From Candidatus Latescibacterota bacterium (lineage in GTDB: Bacteria > JAAXHH01 > JABIQT01), in the NCBI GenBank assembly GCA_018667995.1, contig JABIQT010000835.1:1-12095 (forward strand): a DNA stretch of 12,095 nucleotides, written 5' to 3'. Both the position numbers and the translations under genes were made by a program. Under the pieces are notes generated by a model that saw only the letters and a list, made by a program, of their open reading frames with translations, was not told where the DNA came from and searched no databases. This document shows, piece after piece, positions 1-5,981 of this stretch (position 1 is the stretch's first letter; the number at the start of each line of letters is the position of its first letter).

Positions 1-2
1 TC

Positions 3-398
3 ATTCGTCAAGCTATTATCGGCCCGCCTACCTCGCGCCAGAGTGACCTCTATAATGTCGCGGTGGACACCTGTTATACGGGGCTTGATCTCATCCGCGA
101 AGGCGCCATACCCGAAGAGATTTCCAGGACAGTCGACTCATTCGCTGAGCGTTCACGATTCTCTGCACATTATCGATCTGCGGGTTGGTGTGGGCACAGT
201 CTTGGTCTGACCGTCCATGAACCACCCATGATCGAGGTAGGCAATCGGCGTCCTCTGCAAGCGGGAAATGTGCTGGCAATTGAACCGGATTTCCTGGAAG
301 AGGGTGTTGGTGTTTTCGGGATCGAGCAGAATGTACTGGTCAAGGAGGACGGCTATGAGCTATTGTCGCCTGTTGACCATGGTCTGTGGGTGATTTAG
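3..398 (+). CDS. M24 family metallopeptidase (Xaa-Pro peptidase-like), 3' fragment
   Basis: C-terminal part of a pita-bread-fold metallopeptidase that probably cleaves Xaa-Pro dipeptides or removes N-terminal residues before proline; its 5' end lies outside the window. The frame is open from base 3 and gives 131 residues. Visible M24 hallmarks, numbered within the fragment, are GHSLG (His65, metal ligand), VHE (His72, second active-site histidine), AIEP (Glu94, metal ligand) and IEQN (Glu108, metal ligand). The two upstream aspartate ligands of the dinuclear site are missing only because of the window edge. An internal GTG at 63 would cut into the conserved helix before these motifs, so it is not the true start. 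The stop is 11 bp from the convergent PhyH stop. Family assignment is firm; substrate is unknown. Confidence 0.9.
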   Translation: MRQAIIGPPTSRQSDLYNVAVDTCYTGLDLIREGAIPEEISRTVDSFAERSRFSAHYRSAGWCGHSLGLTVHEPPMIEVGNRRPLQAGNVLAIEPDFLEEGVGVFGIEQNVLVKEDGYELLSPVDHGLWVI

Positions 399-409
399 AA
401 TGCCGGTAT

Positions 410-1210
410 TCAGCCGTGTCCATGACAATGGCTATAGCGAAAAATCTCCCTCGCTCGCTCCGACATACGTTCCCAGCCGTCGCTGAGATCTACCGTCGGG
501 ATAACTTCCGGTAATCTGTGGAATCTCCGGAAGTAGACGACGGCGATCATGCTCCGTATGGCGTCCGTAGTGTTCGGCATTCCCCGGTGGAGCATACGCA
601 TGTCGCGCACCACGACAGGCCCTGCTGGCATTACGGTCCGAACCGATGGCAGCGCCGCAGCCCTCTCCTCCGGCCAGCGTGTGTAAGGATCTTCAATAAT
701 CTCCTGGTCGGTGTCGACTACCAGATGTGATCCTGGCCATACTTCCGTACAACCATTTTCAACGGTAAAATCAACGAGCGGGATGTTCACCACCAAGGTA
801 GCGGGCGGCAAGGCGTAAGGCAACTCCGGGAACAGATGTTTGGAGTCACGATGGATCCATTGCACCGGCGAGCCCGGCCAGGCCGTATTGCAGCCATAGG
901 GCAGATACGAATAGAAATCGCTTCCCAGTGCGCGCTCGATAACCTGTATAGCCAACGGATGCTCTATGATTAACGGGTCAAGAAACTGACCGGTCATGGG
1001 AGGCGAACCACCGCCGTGTTCGGGTGGCGGTTTGCCATCCACCAGCATCAAGAGTTCCTCCTCAAATGCGGCGCGGGCGCCCTCCAGCCATGGCGCGGAC
1101 AATACCCCCTCAAAGACAACATATCCCACATCCCGCAATCTCTGAGTAGCATGATCCAGGTTTCTCCGTGTCAACACTCCGGCCGTGATCTCGGCATCTG
1201 TGATTTTCAT
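410..1210 (-). CDS. Phytanoyl-CoA dioxygenase (PhyH) family protein
   Basis: Fe(II)/2-oxoglutarate-dependent oxygenase of 266 residues, a normal length for bacterial PhyH proteins. It would hydroxylate a small substrate with release of CO2 and succinate. The iron triad is visible: the HxD motif in WIHRDSKH (His120, Asp122) and the distal histidine in MLHRGMPN (His208). Arg219 in AIRSM fits the 2-oxoglutarate carboxylate anchor. The N-terminal GYVVFEGVL strand and the NGCTEVWPGSH segment are typical. The start ATG has a GAGGG-type ribosome site about 9 nt upstream. It is the last gene of a leftward block after the MFS gene, with a 60-bp gap, so co-transcription is plausible. It is clearly diverged from the other PhyH gene at 7957. 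Bacterial PhyH proteins rarely act on phytanoyl-CoA, so the substrate cannot be named. Confidence 0.92.
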   Translation of the reverse strand: MKITDAEITAGVLTRRNLDHATQRLRDVGYVVFEGVLSAPWLEGARAAFEEELLMLVDGKPPPEHGGGSPPMTGQFLDPLIIEHPLAIQVIERALGSDFYSYLPYGCNTAWPGSPVQWIHRDSKHLFPELPYALPPATLVVNIPLVDFTVENGCTEVWPGSHLVVDTDQEIIEDPYTRWPEERAAALPSVRTVMPAGPVVVRDMRMLHRGMPNTTDAIRSMIAVVYFRRFHRLPEVIPTVDLSDGWERMSERAREIFRYSHCHGHG

Positions 1211-1270
1211 GATCTATGGCCCTCTCAAGTCGCTACATCAAGCCGCTCTTCCCAGGTAATTCATGTCGCA

Positions 1271-2521
1271 TCAGTCGATCGCATCCTTGTCACGGAACCC
1301 CGGCACTTTTAACAGCGTACCGGCTATCCCGATCAGTGCAGCGCCCGCGCTTAAAGCCAGAGCCACCGGACTACCGAGGATAGTTGCCAGCCCCCCTATT
1401 TGTAGCCTTCCCAGTGGTCCGCCTCCGATGGCCAGAGCGAGGGCGCCTATCATTCGAGCACGCATACTATCGCTGGCCGACTTCAGAATAATGGATGACT
1501 GCATCACACTGAAACCCGACTGTCCAATACCCGTGACAATCAGCAGAAAGATCGAGAGAGAGTACGATGTGGACAGTGCGAATCCGATAATAGCCGCCGA
1601 CCCCAATATTGAACTCCCCGCAAGTATCCAGCCACTACGGCCATAGCGTTTGAGCCAGTTGACAGGCACAATACCGATAAATGCGCCGATGCCGATGCTA
1701 GCCCCGAGAATGCCGAGGCCGATCGGTCCCTGATGAAGGATGTCACGAGCAAATACCGGCAAGAGTGTCTGATATGGGAAGGTGAGCGCATTCATAAACA
1801 GTGTGATCAGCAGGACGCCCATTATGGGTTGGCTGCTGCGGATATAATGATAGCCCTCTTTGAGATCTTTCCAGGATGATCCGGAACCTGTATCTGCCGT
1901 GCTGTCTGTAGAATGGCTCATCCTTGTAAGAATGGCGAGTTCTACCACGTACATTCCAAACAGCAATGGAAATCCACCTTCGACTCCGAGGTATTCGAGT
2001 ATGATTCCGCTTACAAACGGTCCGGCAACTCGGGATATATTCTGAGGTATGTTCTCCAGAACCATTGCATCAAGGGTTCGATCCTTGCCCACCAGATCGG
2101 GTATCAGAGCCCGACGCGAAGACCAGTCATAGGCCCCACCGATCCCAATAAGGACGGAACCTACTGCAAGATGCCAGAATTCCAAACGGCCTGAAAGAAC
2201 TAGGAATGATAGTGCTGCGAAGAGAAAGACGTTGACGATCTGAGAGACGATTATAATACGGCGGTAGCTGAAACGTGCCGCTACCGTGCTGATAAAAGGT
2301 CCAAATAGGAGGAAGGGTAGCATCCTGTAGAATCCTACCAGAGCTACTTGTCCTGCGGAGTTGGTGAGTTCCAGGACGACCCACCCGATAATGATCTGCT
2401 CCATCCATCGGGTCTGCCACCAGAGAATATTCGCCAGCCAGAGGCACCGAAAATCAGGTACCGTTAAAGGCGTGACTACCTTCCACTTTTTAGAGAGCTT
2501 CTGTAGACCCGTCTGGATCAG
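1271..2521 (-). CDS. MFS transporter, EntS-like exporter family (MFS_3), start uncertain
   Basis: Integral inner-membrane transporter with a long run of hydrophobic helices. The motif-A-like loop GPFISTVAARFSYRRI lies between TM2 and TM3, as in the EntS/MFS_3 group of exporters. The first canonical start is ATG at 2404, giving 377 residues, but this cuts off half of TM1. The same frame upstream encodes a typical family N-terminus (VPDFRCLWLANILWWQTRW) and stays open to a stop at 2552-2554. It contains no ATG, GTG or TTG. I place the start tentatively at CTG 2521 (416 residues), which has AAGG 9 nt upstream; ATC at 2518 is an alternative, and a sequence error that removed the start is also possible. 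It lies between the aldo/keto reductase and PhyH genes. The substrate is unknown; export of a small molecule is the usual role of this family. Confidence 0.85.
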   Translation of the reverse strand: MIQTGLQKLSKKWKVVTPLTVPDFRCLWLANILWWQTRWMEQIIIGWVVLELTNSAGQVALVGFYRMLPFLLFGPFISTVAARFSYRRIIIVSQIVNVFLFAALSFLVLSGRLEFWHLAVGSVLIGIGGAYDWSSRRALIPDLVGKDRTLDAMVLENIPQNISRVAGPFVSGIILEYLGVEGGFPLLFGMYVVELAILTRMSHSTDSTADTGSGSSWKDLKEGYHYIRSSQPIMGVLLITLFMNALTFPYQTLLPVFARDILHQGPIGLGILGASIGIGAFIGIVPVNWLKRYGRSGWILAGSSILGSAAIIGFALSTSYSLSIFLLIVTGIGQSGFSVMQSSIILKSASDSMRARMIGALALAIGGGPLGRLQIGGLATILGSPVALALSAGAALIGIAGTLLKVPGFRDKDAID

Positions 2522-2689
2522 AGCGGTGTGCCTTAGGGTTCTGGTTGTGAATCAGTAAGAAATGAGCTACACGTTAAGATCGAGGCACGCATGGCCACGC
2601 CTGCCCAGCTTCGTGGTGGCGCCTCTCTGATTCTTGATTCACGTGAATCAAACAGAATCACTGGTCTTTGAAGGTCGATATTGGGCACA
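2522..2689. other. Intergenic gap between aldo/keto reductase and MFS genes
   Basis: This 168-bp stretch separates two leftward genes, or 285 bp if the MFS gene really starts at 2404. I see no gene in it. Its one striking element is the nested palindrome at 2628-2660, annotated separately. No clear -35/-10 pair for the MFS gene was found. Confidence 0.6.
2628..2660. promoter_or_regulatory. Nested palindrome, candidate operator
   Basis: The core, TGATTCACGTGAATCA at 2635-2650, is a perfect 16-bp palindrome centred on CG. It is flanked by a second inverted pair, TGATTCT at 2628-2634 and AGAATCA at 2654-2660. The left arm is therefore a tandem TGATTCT/TGATTCA, and the right arm is its complement with a 3-bp AAC insert. 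A symmetrical site with a central CG is typical of LacI/GalR-type operators (established knowledge); assigning it to such a regulator is inference. It lies 30 bp past the reductase stop and about 107 bp before the proposed MFS start. A terminator reading is possible because the transcript could fold, but there is no T-run on either side. Confidence 0.5.
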
Positions 2690-3685
2690 CTATCGTCCAC
2701 GTACAGGATATTGCGGATCATTGTAGCCGTGCCCGGTATGCTCCCCTTTAGGCGCAATTGCATCTACCGCGGATTCATCATCCGTGGTGAGGGTGACATC
2801 GAGAGCTCCGAGGTTATCCTCCAGCTGATCAAGAGTCCGGGGACCGACGATTACGGATGTTAGAATTGGGTTCGCCAGGGCCCAGGCCAAAGAGAATTGG
2901 GACAAACCAACGCCATGTGCATCTGCAAGTGGTTTCAGTGCTTGGGCGGTTACCATACTCTCGTCGCGGAGTTCCGTCTGCTGAATACGCTTGTCTCCCC
3001 TTTCGGCACGGGAGCCAGGAGGAAGTGGCGCCCCGGGAGCGTATTTCCCGGTCAGGATGCCCCGCGCCAAAGGACTGTATGATACCACACCAAGACCATA
3101 TTTCTGGCATAGAGGCAGCAACTCCAATTCCGGATCCCTATTTACGATATTGTATAAAGGCTGCACAGCAGCGAAGGACGCATACCGATTCTCACGACTA
3201 ACGTATAGCGCCTCACACACTTGCCAGGCATAGTAATTGGAGCAAGCTATATACCTGATTTTTCCGGCACGCACACAGTCATCCAGTGCACCCAAAGTCT
3301 CCTCTGCCGACGCCGCATAATCGGGAGCATGGATATAATAAAGATCGATGTAATCCGTATCCATCCTGGCCAGACTGTCATCTACCGCCTTCAAGATGTG
3401 CCCTCGGCCTGCACCTTGATCATTGGGTCCTTCGCCCATTGGGCCGCGACCTTTTGTGGCCAGGACGATATCCTGGCGTCTGTCTTTGATCGCCTTTCCG
3501 ACAATCCGCTCCGATTCGCCGCCATTGTAGACGTTGGCCGTATCAATGAAGTTTATGCCGGCATCCAGAGCCCGGGCGATGATACGGATTGAATCTGCTT
3601 CGTCTGTCGGTCCGCCGAACATCATCGCCCCGAGACAAAGCGGCGATACTTTTACTCCCTGCCTACCTAGATTGTGATAGTCCAT
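2690..3685 (-). CDS. Aldo/keto reductase
   Basis: NAD(P)H-dependent oxidoreductase of 331 residues with an AKR (alpha/beta)8 barrel, probably cytosolic, acting on an aldehyde, ketone or sugar. All four catalytic tetrad residues are in place: Asp48 and Tyr53 (FIDTANVYN), Lys78 (ATKGR) and His119 (YYIHAPD). The C-terminal SVIVGPRTLDQLEDNL segment, about residues 275-292, is the usual cofactor-phosphate-binding region. NLGRQGVKVSPLCLG is the standard N-terminal barrel-plug segment. The ATG has AAGGA 6 nt upstream. The gene is divergent from the PIG-L gene and first in the leftward block reductase-MFS-PhyH. The sequence is of the general oxidoreductase type near YajO and sugar dehydrogenases, so the exact substrate cannot be told. 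Confidence 0.93.
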   Translation of the reverse strand: MDYHNLGRQGVKVSPLCLGAMMFGGPTDEADSIRIIARALDAGINFIDTANVYNGGESERIVGKAIKDRRQDIVLATKGRGPMGEGPNDQGAGRGHILKAVDDSLARMDTDYIDLYYIHAPDYAASAEETLGALDDCVRAGKIRYIACSNYYAWQVCEALYVSRENRYASFAAVQPLYNIVNRDPELELLPLCQKYGLGVVSYSPLARGILTGKYAPGAPLPPGSRAERGDKRIQQTELRDESMVTAQALKPLADAHGVGLSQFSLAWALANPILTSVIVGPRTLDQLEDNLGALDVTLTTDDESAVDAIAPKGEHTGHGYNDPQYPVRGR

Positions 3686-3716
3686 GACGATTCCTTATGA
3701 TCTACACCAAAAAGTA

Positions 3717-3744
3717 TTGACGAGTATTTCACGCATTCTATATT
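3717..3744 (+). promoter_or_regulatory. Sigma70-type promoter for the PIG-L gene group
   Basis: TTGACG at 3717-3722 and TATATT at 3739-3744 are separated by 16 bp. Both hexamers match the sigma70 consensus at five of six positions. Transcription would begin near 3751, leaving a 5' leader of about 90 nt before the ATG at 3843. Because it lies downstream of the ATG at 3684, it argues against that longer start for the PIG-L protein. Confidence 0.65.
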
Positions 3745-3765
3745 CTCCCCTGAATCCCTGCACAA
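3737..3765 (-). promoter_or_regulatory. Possible overlapping promoter for the aldo/keto reductase
   Basis: On the minus strand TTGTGC (3765-3760) and TATAGA (3742-3737) are separated by 17 bp. The match to consensus is only moderate: three of six and four of six. Its -10 overlaps the -10 of the rightward PIG-L promoter, so the two would compete for polymerase. It is the best candidate in this divergent gap but is weak by itself. Confidence 0.3.
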
Positions 3766-3828
3766 CGCCTGCTCAAGGGCATCCGGATTGTTCAACATAT
3801 CCGGCACCCGGAAGTACGTCAATCCAAA

Positions 3829-3834
3829 AGAAGG
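3829..3834 (+). promoter_or_regulatory. Ribosome binding site deciding the PIG-L start
   Basis: AGAAGG lies 8 nt before the ATG at 3843. The other in-frame ATG at 3684 overlaps the start of the divergent reductase and lies upstream of the predicted transcription start. The 53 extra residues it would add do not resemble the PIG-L family. Confidence 0.6.
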
Positions 3835-3842
3835 CACTGGCC

Positions 3843-4706
3843 ATGGCCGACCCTCTACGCATTCTCTCTATCGGCGCACATCCTGCAGATATATTCGATC
3901 AATCGGGCGGAACCATGGCTCATCACAGGGACCAGGGCGACTGGGTAGGGTGTGTCGTGCTCACCCACGGCGCTCGTGTCCATGATGAAATCATCAGCGA
4001 ACAGATGTTTCACATGGAGCAGGTGCCGGATGCCGATGATCTGACAAACATGATGAACGAAAGAGCCGAAATAAAGGCGAATGAAGTCCGAGCAGCCTGT
4101 CGTGCTCTTGGCGTAGAGGATGTCTTCTTCTTCGGCGCCGACGACTCCGTCTTACTACCAGACAAACCCACCGTCCAACGTCTTGCTCGATTCCTGCGCG
4201 AACAGAAACCGGATGTCATTTTGACCCACTTTCCCGAAGAGGGAGGTGGCATCTGGAATCCACACGCGGCTACCGGGCAAATCGTCATGCTCGCCCTTGG
4301 ACTTGCAGGATCGGTAGATCCTGGCGATCGAAATCCCCCGCACCGAGTCATGCAGATCTTCTACTGGGGTTGCGGCGCTGCCAGCCTTCCCAGCAAGGTA
4401 TGGGATGCCAGAGGAGGGTACTACAACGATCTTTTCATCGACATAACAGATGTGGTTGACAAGAAGCTCGCAGCATTGGACGCACTGGCAAGTCAGGGAT
4501 ATGGCGGCGAATACGCCAGAAAGCGCATCGAAACCTCGGATGGCGCCTTTGGAACCGCAGGGGGTGTCGCATACGCCGAAGGATTCATAAAGGCCAATGC
4601 AGAGACCCATTACGTCCTTCCCGTAACAGACTATGCACGCCAGTCCGCCCGCGACTCGGACCATGAACGTATGGCACGTTACAGCTACAGGATACCCACC
4701 AGGTAG
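3843..4706 (+). CDS. PIG-L family deacetylase, HPAD variant
   Basis: A 287-residue protein of the PIG-L/LmbE/MshB fold, which normally removes N-acetyl groups from GlcNAc-type substrates using zinc. The N-terminal strand and metal motif read GAHPADIFDQSGG. His13 and Asp16 fit two zinc ligands, and His141 in WNPHAATG fits the third. The usual motif is HPDD, whose first Asp is the general base in MshB; here that position is Ala15. The family's later HPDH segment is also altered to WNPH. Activity may therefore differ from classical deacetylases, or another acid such as Glu132/133 (PEEGG) may substitute. The start was chosen from the ribosome site and promoter. The gene is first of a rightward group with the DUF4258/DUF2283 pair, 6 bp after its stop. 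Fold is confident; reaction is not. Confidence 0.88.
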   Translation: MADPLRILSIGAHPADIFDQSGGTMAHHRDQGDWVGCVVLTHGARVHDEIISEQMFHMEQVPDADDLTNMMNERAEIKANEVRAACRALGVEDVFFFGADDSVLLPDKPTVQRLARFLREQKPDVILTHFPEEGGGIWNPHAATGQIVMLALGLAGSVDPGDRNPPHRVMQIFYWGCGAASLPSKVWDARGGYYNDLFIDITDVVDKKLAALDALASQGYGGEYARKRIETSDGAFGTAGGVAYAEGFIKANAETHYVLPVTDYARQSARDSDHERMARYSYRIPTR

Positions 4707-4712
4707 TAGGCC

Positions 4713-4964
4713 ATGGCCATTCGCATTCATCCACACGCCCGCGACCGAATGAAGGAACGCGGCTCACTTGACACCGAAGTTGTTGCCGCGGTCGCCCAAG
4801 GAGAGCAGTTTCCCGTCCAGTTCGGGCGCACAGGGTTTCGCAGAAATTTCCCTTTCCCCCATGAATGGCGCGGTCAGCGATACCGTATGAAACAGGTAGA
4901 GGCATATGCCATACAGGAAGATATGGATTGGCATGTGATCACAGTGGTAACAAGGTATTTCTGA
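4713..4964 (+). CDS. DUF4258-like small protein, putative RelE-fold toxin
   Basis: An 83-residue protein with the DUF4258 pattern: a leading histidine/arginine segment HPHARDRMKERG (residues 6-17), then a short helix ending in a glycine-glutamate turn (VAQGEQ), and a C-terminal strand HVITVVTRYF. DUF4258 proteins are related to the RelE/ParE fold and often stand next to a small partner. The next gene, 24 bp downstream, is a DUF2283 protein, a pairing seen in many bacteria and thought to be a toxin-antitoxin-like module. Toxicity is inference and no catalytic residue is assigned. The ATG follows the PIG-L stop by 6 bp with a weak TAGG ribosome site, suggesting translational coupling. Confidence 0.72.
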   Translation: MAIRIHPHARDRMKERGSLDTEVVAAVAQGEQFPVQFGRTGFRRNFPFPHEWRGQRYRMKQVEAYAIQEDMDWHVITVVTRYF

Positions 4965-4988
4965 TTTCAACCAATCGGGACAATCGCC

Positions 4989-5231
4989 ATGCGCATGTCT
5001 TATGATCCGCGATTCAATATCGCCTATATACGCTTTCATGAATCCCGCGACGATGTTGAGACCATTCAGATCAGCGACGAACTCAGCATCGATCTATCTG
5101 CCGATGGTATGGTTTACGGAATTGAGTTTATGAACGCCAACGAACAATTGAAAAGAGATGAGAACGGGAAGGTCCTGATCATTAACGAGGCCACCGGGGA
5201 ATCAAACGAATTGCCCTTGGATATCGAATAG
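4989..5231 (+). CDS. DUF2283 family protein, putative antitoxin partner
   Basis: An 80-residue acidic protein with the DUF2283 signature: N-terminal MSYDPRFNIAYIRF strand, a middle TIQISDELSIDLSADGMVYGIEF section with the typical Asp-rich turn and glycine, and a charged tail. The family is usually 60-80 residues long and commonly follows a DUF4258 or related gene, as here. A role as antitoxin or regulator of the upstream protein is inferred from that pairing only. Translation could begin at Met1 (4989) or Met3 (4995); neither has a strong ribosome site, since only a GGGA precedes. It is the last gene before a 400-bp gap. Confidence 0.78.
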   Translation: MRMSYDPRFNIAYIRFHESRDDVETIQISDELSIDLSADGMVYGIEFMNANEQLKRDENGKVLIINEATGESNELPLDIE

Positions 5232-5627
5232 AGCAAGATGATCGTCACGACTTTCTTGCGGATTTTGCGATCGCGTCGTTCGGCAAGATTACCGATTGAT
5301 GATATAGCCGCAAACCCCGGCAACTGGCATGCTCCTAACCTCTTTCTCGACTGACCAGGTAGCGGATGCTCGGGGTCAACCGAAGCACGGGATATTACCG
5401 ACACCGGCTTCGACAGTGCCTGAAGAGGCGCCTATATTCTTCACGGAGCAGTTTGATGATGACGGTAGTCACAGTTATGACCGCACATTATGCGTAGGTT
5501 TCTGCGAAGACGACCTCATCGTCTGCAAAGCATGGCGTGACGCAAACGCTCAGACAGAACATTGTTCGGCAAAATGAAGAAAAAGTAAACCAAGACGACT
5601 ATTCAACGGATATCTGGGAGTTAAAGT
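5232..5627. other. 396-bp gap without a convincing gene
   Basis: Between DUF2283 and the rhamnose mutarotase I find no recognisable gene, RNA or clear promoter. One frame stays open from about 5305 to 5577 (ATG at 5329, 82 residues). Its C-terminal half has a plausible protein-like run, RTLCVGFCEDDLIVCKAWRD, but there is no ribosome site and no family I know. A 38-residue frame begins at 5238. The promoter of the five-gene operon should lie in the right-hand part, but no good hexamer pair was seen. Confidence 0.5.
5329..5577 (+). CDS. Doubtful hypothetical ORF
   Basis: An 82-residue open frame in an otherwise empty gap. The first half is rich in Pro, Thr and Ser and looks non-coding; the second half, with DDLIVCKAWRD, is more protein-like. 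No ribosome binding site precedes the ATG and I recognise no family. It may be chance, or a decayed remnant. Confidence 0.15.
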   Translation: MLLTSFSTDQVADARGQPKHGILPTPASTVPEEAPIFFTEQFDDDGSHSYDRTLCVGFCEDDLIVCKAWRDANAQTEHCSAK

Positions 5628-5948
5628 ATGCAGCGCGTCGGATTCATGTTGAAGGTGAAGCAAGAAAAAATGGAAGAATACAAGAAGCACCATGAAAACA
5701 TCTGGCCCGAGATGCTCGAGGCACTGAGTGAGGCGGGTTGGCATAACTACTCGCTGTTTATGACCGAGGAAGGCGTACTCTTTGGGTATGTGGAAACACC
5801 CGATTTTGACCAGGCCCTGGCAAAAATGGCAGAAACCGACGTCAACACCCGCTGGCAGGATTTCATGGCGCCTTACTTCGAGAACATTGGTGGCAAGCAC
5901 GCCGATGACAACATGGTCCCTCTGGAGCGGGTGTTCTATCTTGAGTAG
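5628..5948 (+). CDS. rhaM: L-rhamnose mutarotase family protein (RhaM-like)
   Basis: Small cytosolic dimeric ferredoxin-like-fold enzyme of 106 residues (E. coli RhaM has 104) that interconverts alpha and beta anomers of L-rhamnose or a related deoxy-sugar. Conserved features line up with RhaM: Tyr18 and the catalytic-type His22 in EYKKHHENIWPEM, HNYSLF at about 39-44 including Tyr41, TDVNTRW at about 69-75, and the C-terminal LERVFYLE. A GGGAG ribosome site lies 7 nt before the ATG. It heads a tight five-gene operon and there is no rhamnose isomerase or kinase nearby, so the sugar may be L-rhamnose, L-fucose or another 6-deoxy sugar. The family is sure; the exact substrate is not. Confidence 0.93.
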   Translation: MQRVGFMLKVKQEKMEEYKKHHENIWPEMLEALSEAGWHNYSLFMTEEGVLFGYVETPDFDQALAKMAETDVNTRWQDFMAPYFENIGGKHADDNMVPLERVFYLE

Positions 5949-5970
5949 AGAGACCGTTGCTTCTACCTCT

Positions 5971-5975
5971 GGAGG
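5971..5975 (+). promoter_or_regulatory. Ribosome binding site deciding the DapA-like start
   Basis: GGAGG lies 6 nt before the ATG at 5982. A TTG at 5979 is also in frame but would leave only 3 nt of spacing, so the ATG is chosen. Confidence 0.75.
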
Positions 5976-5981
5976 TACTTG

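Noticed and set aside
385-412. Possible hairpin terminator between the convergent M24 and PhyH genes
   Set aside because: The imperfect GAATGCC/GGTATTC pairing has no loop room and no T-run.
2127-2447. Minus-strand ORF of 106 residues inside the MFS gene
   Set aside because: It is an out-of-frame shadow; the MFS frame shows membrane helices and family motifs.
2857-3592. Several + strand ORFs opposite the aldo/keto reductase
   Set aside because: All are antisense to a gene with an intact catalytic tetrad and have Arg/His/Ser-rich, non-protein-like content.
3684-3842. 53-residue N-terminal extension of the PIG-L protein from ATG 3684
   Set aside because: It lies upstream of the predicted transcription start, overlaps the divergent reductase start, lacks a ribosome site and does not look like the family.
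4155-4736. Minus-strand ORF of 193 residues opposite the PIG-L gene
   Set aside because: It is antisense to a gene with a clear family signature and has no ribosome site or recognisable domain.
5114-5404. Minus-strand ORF of 96 residues across DUF2283 and the following gap
   Set aside because: It overlaps the DUF2283 gene antisense, lacks a ribosome site and resembles no family.
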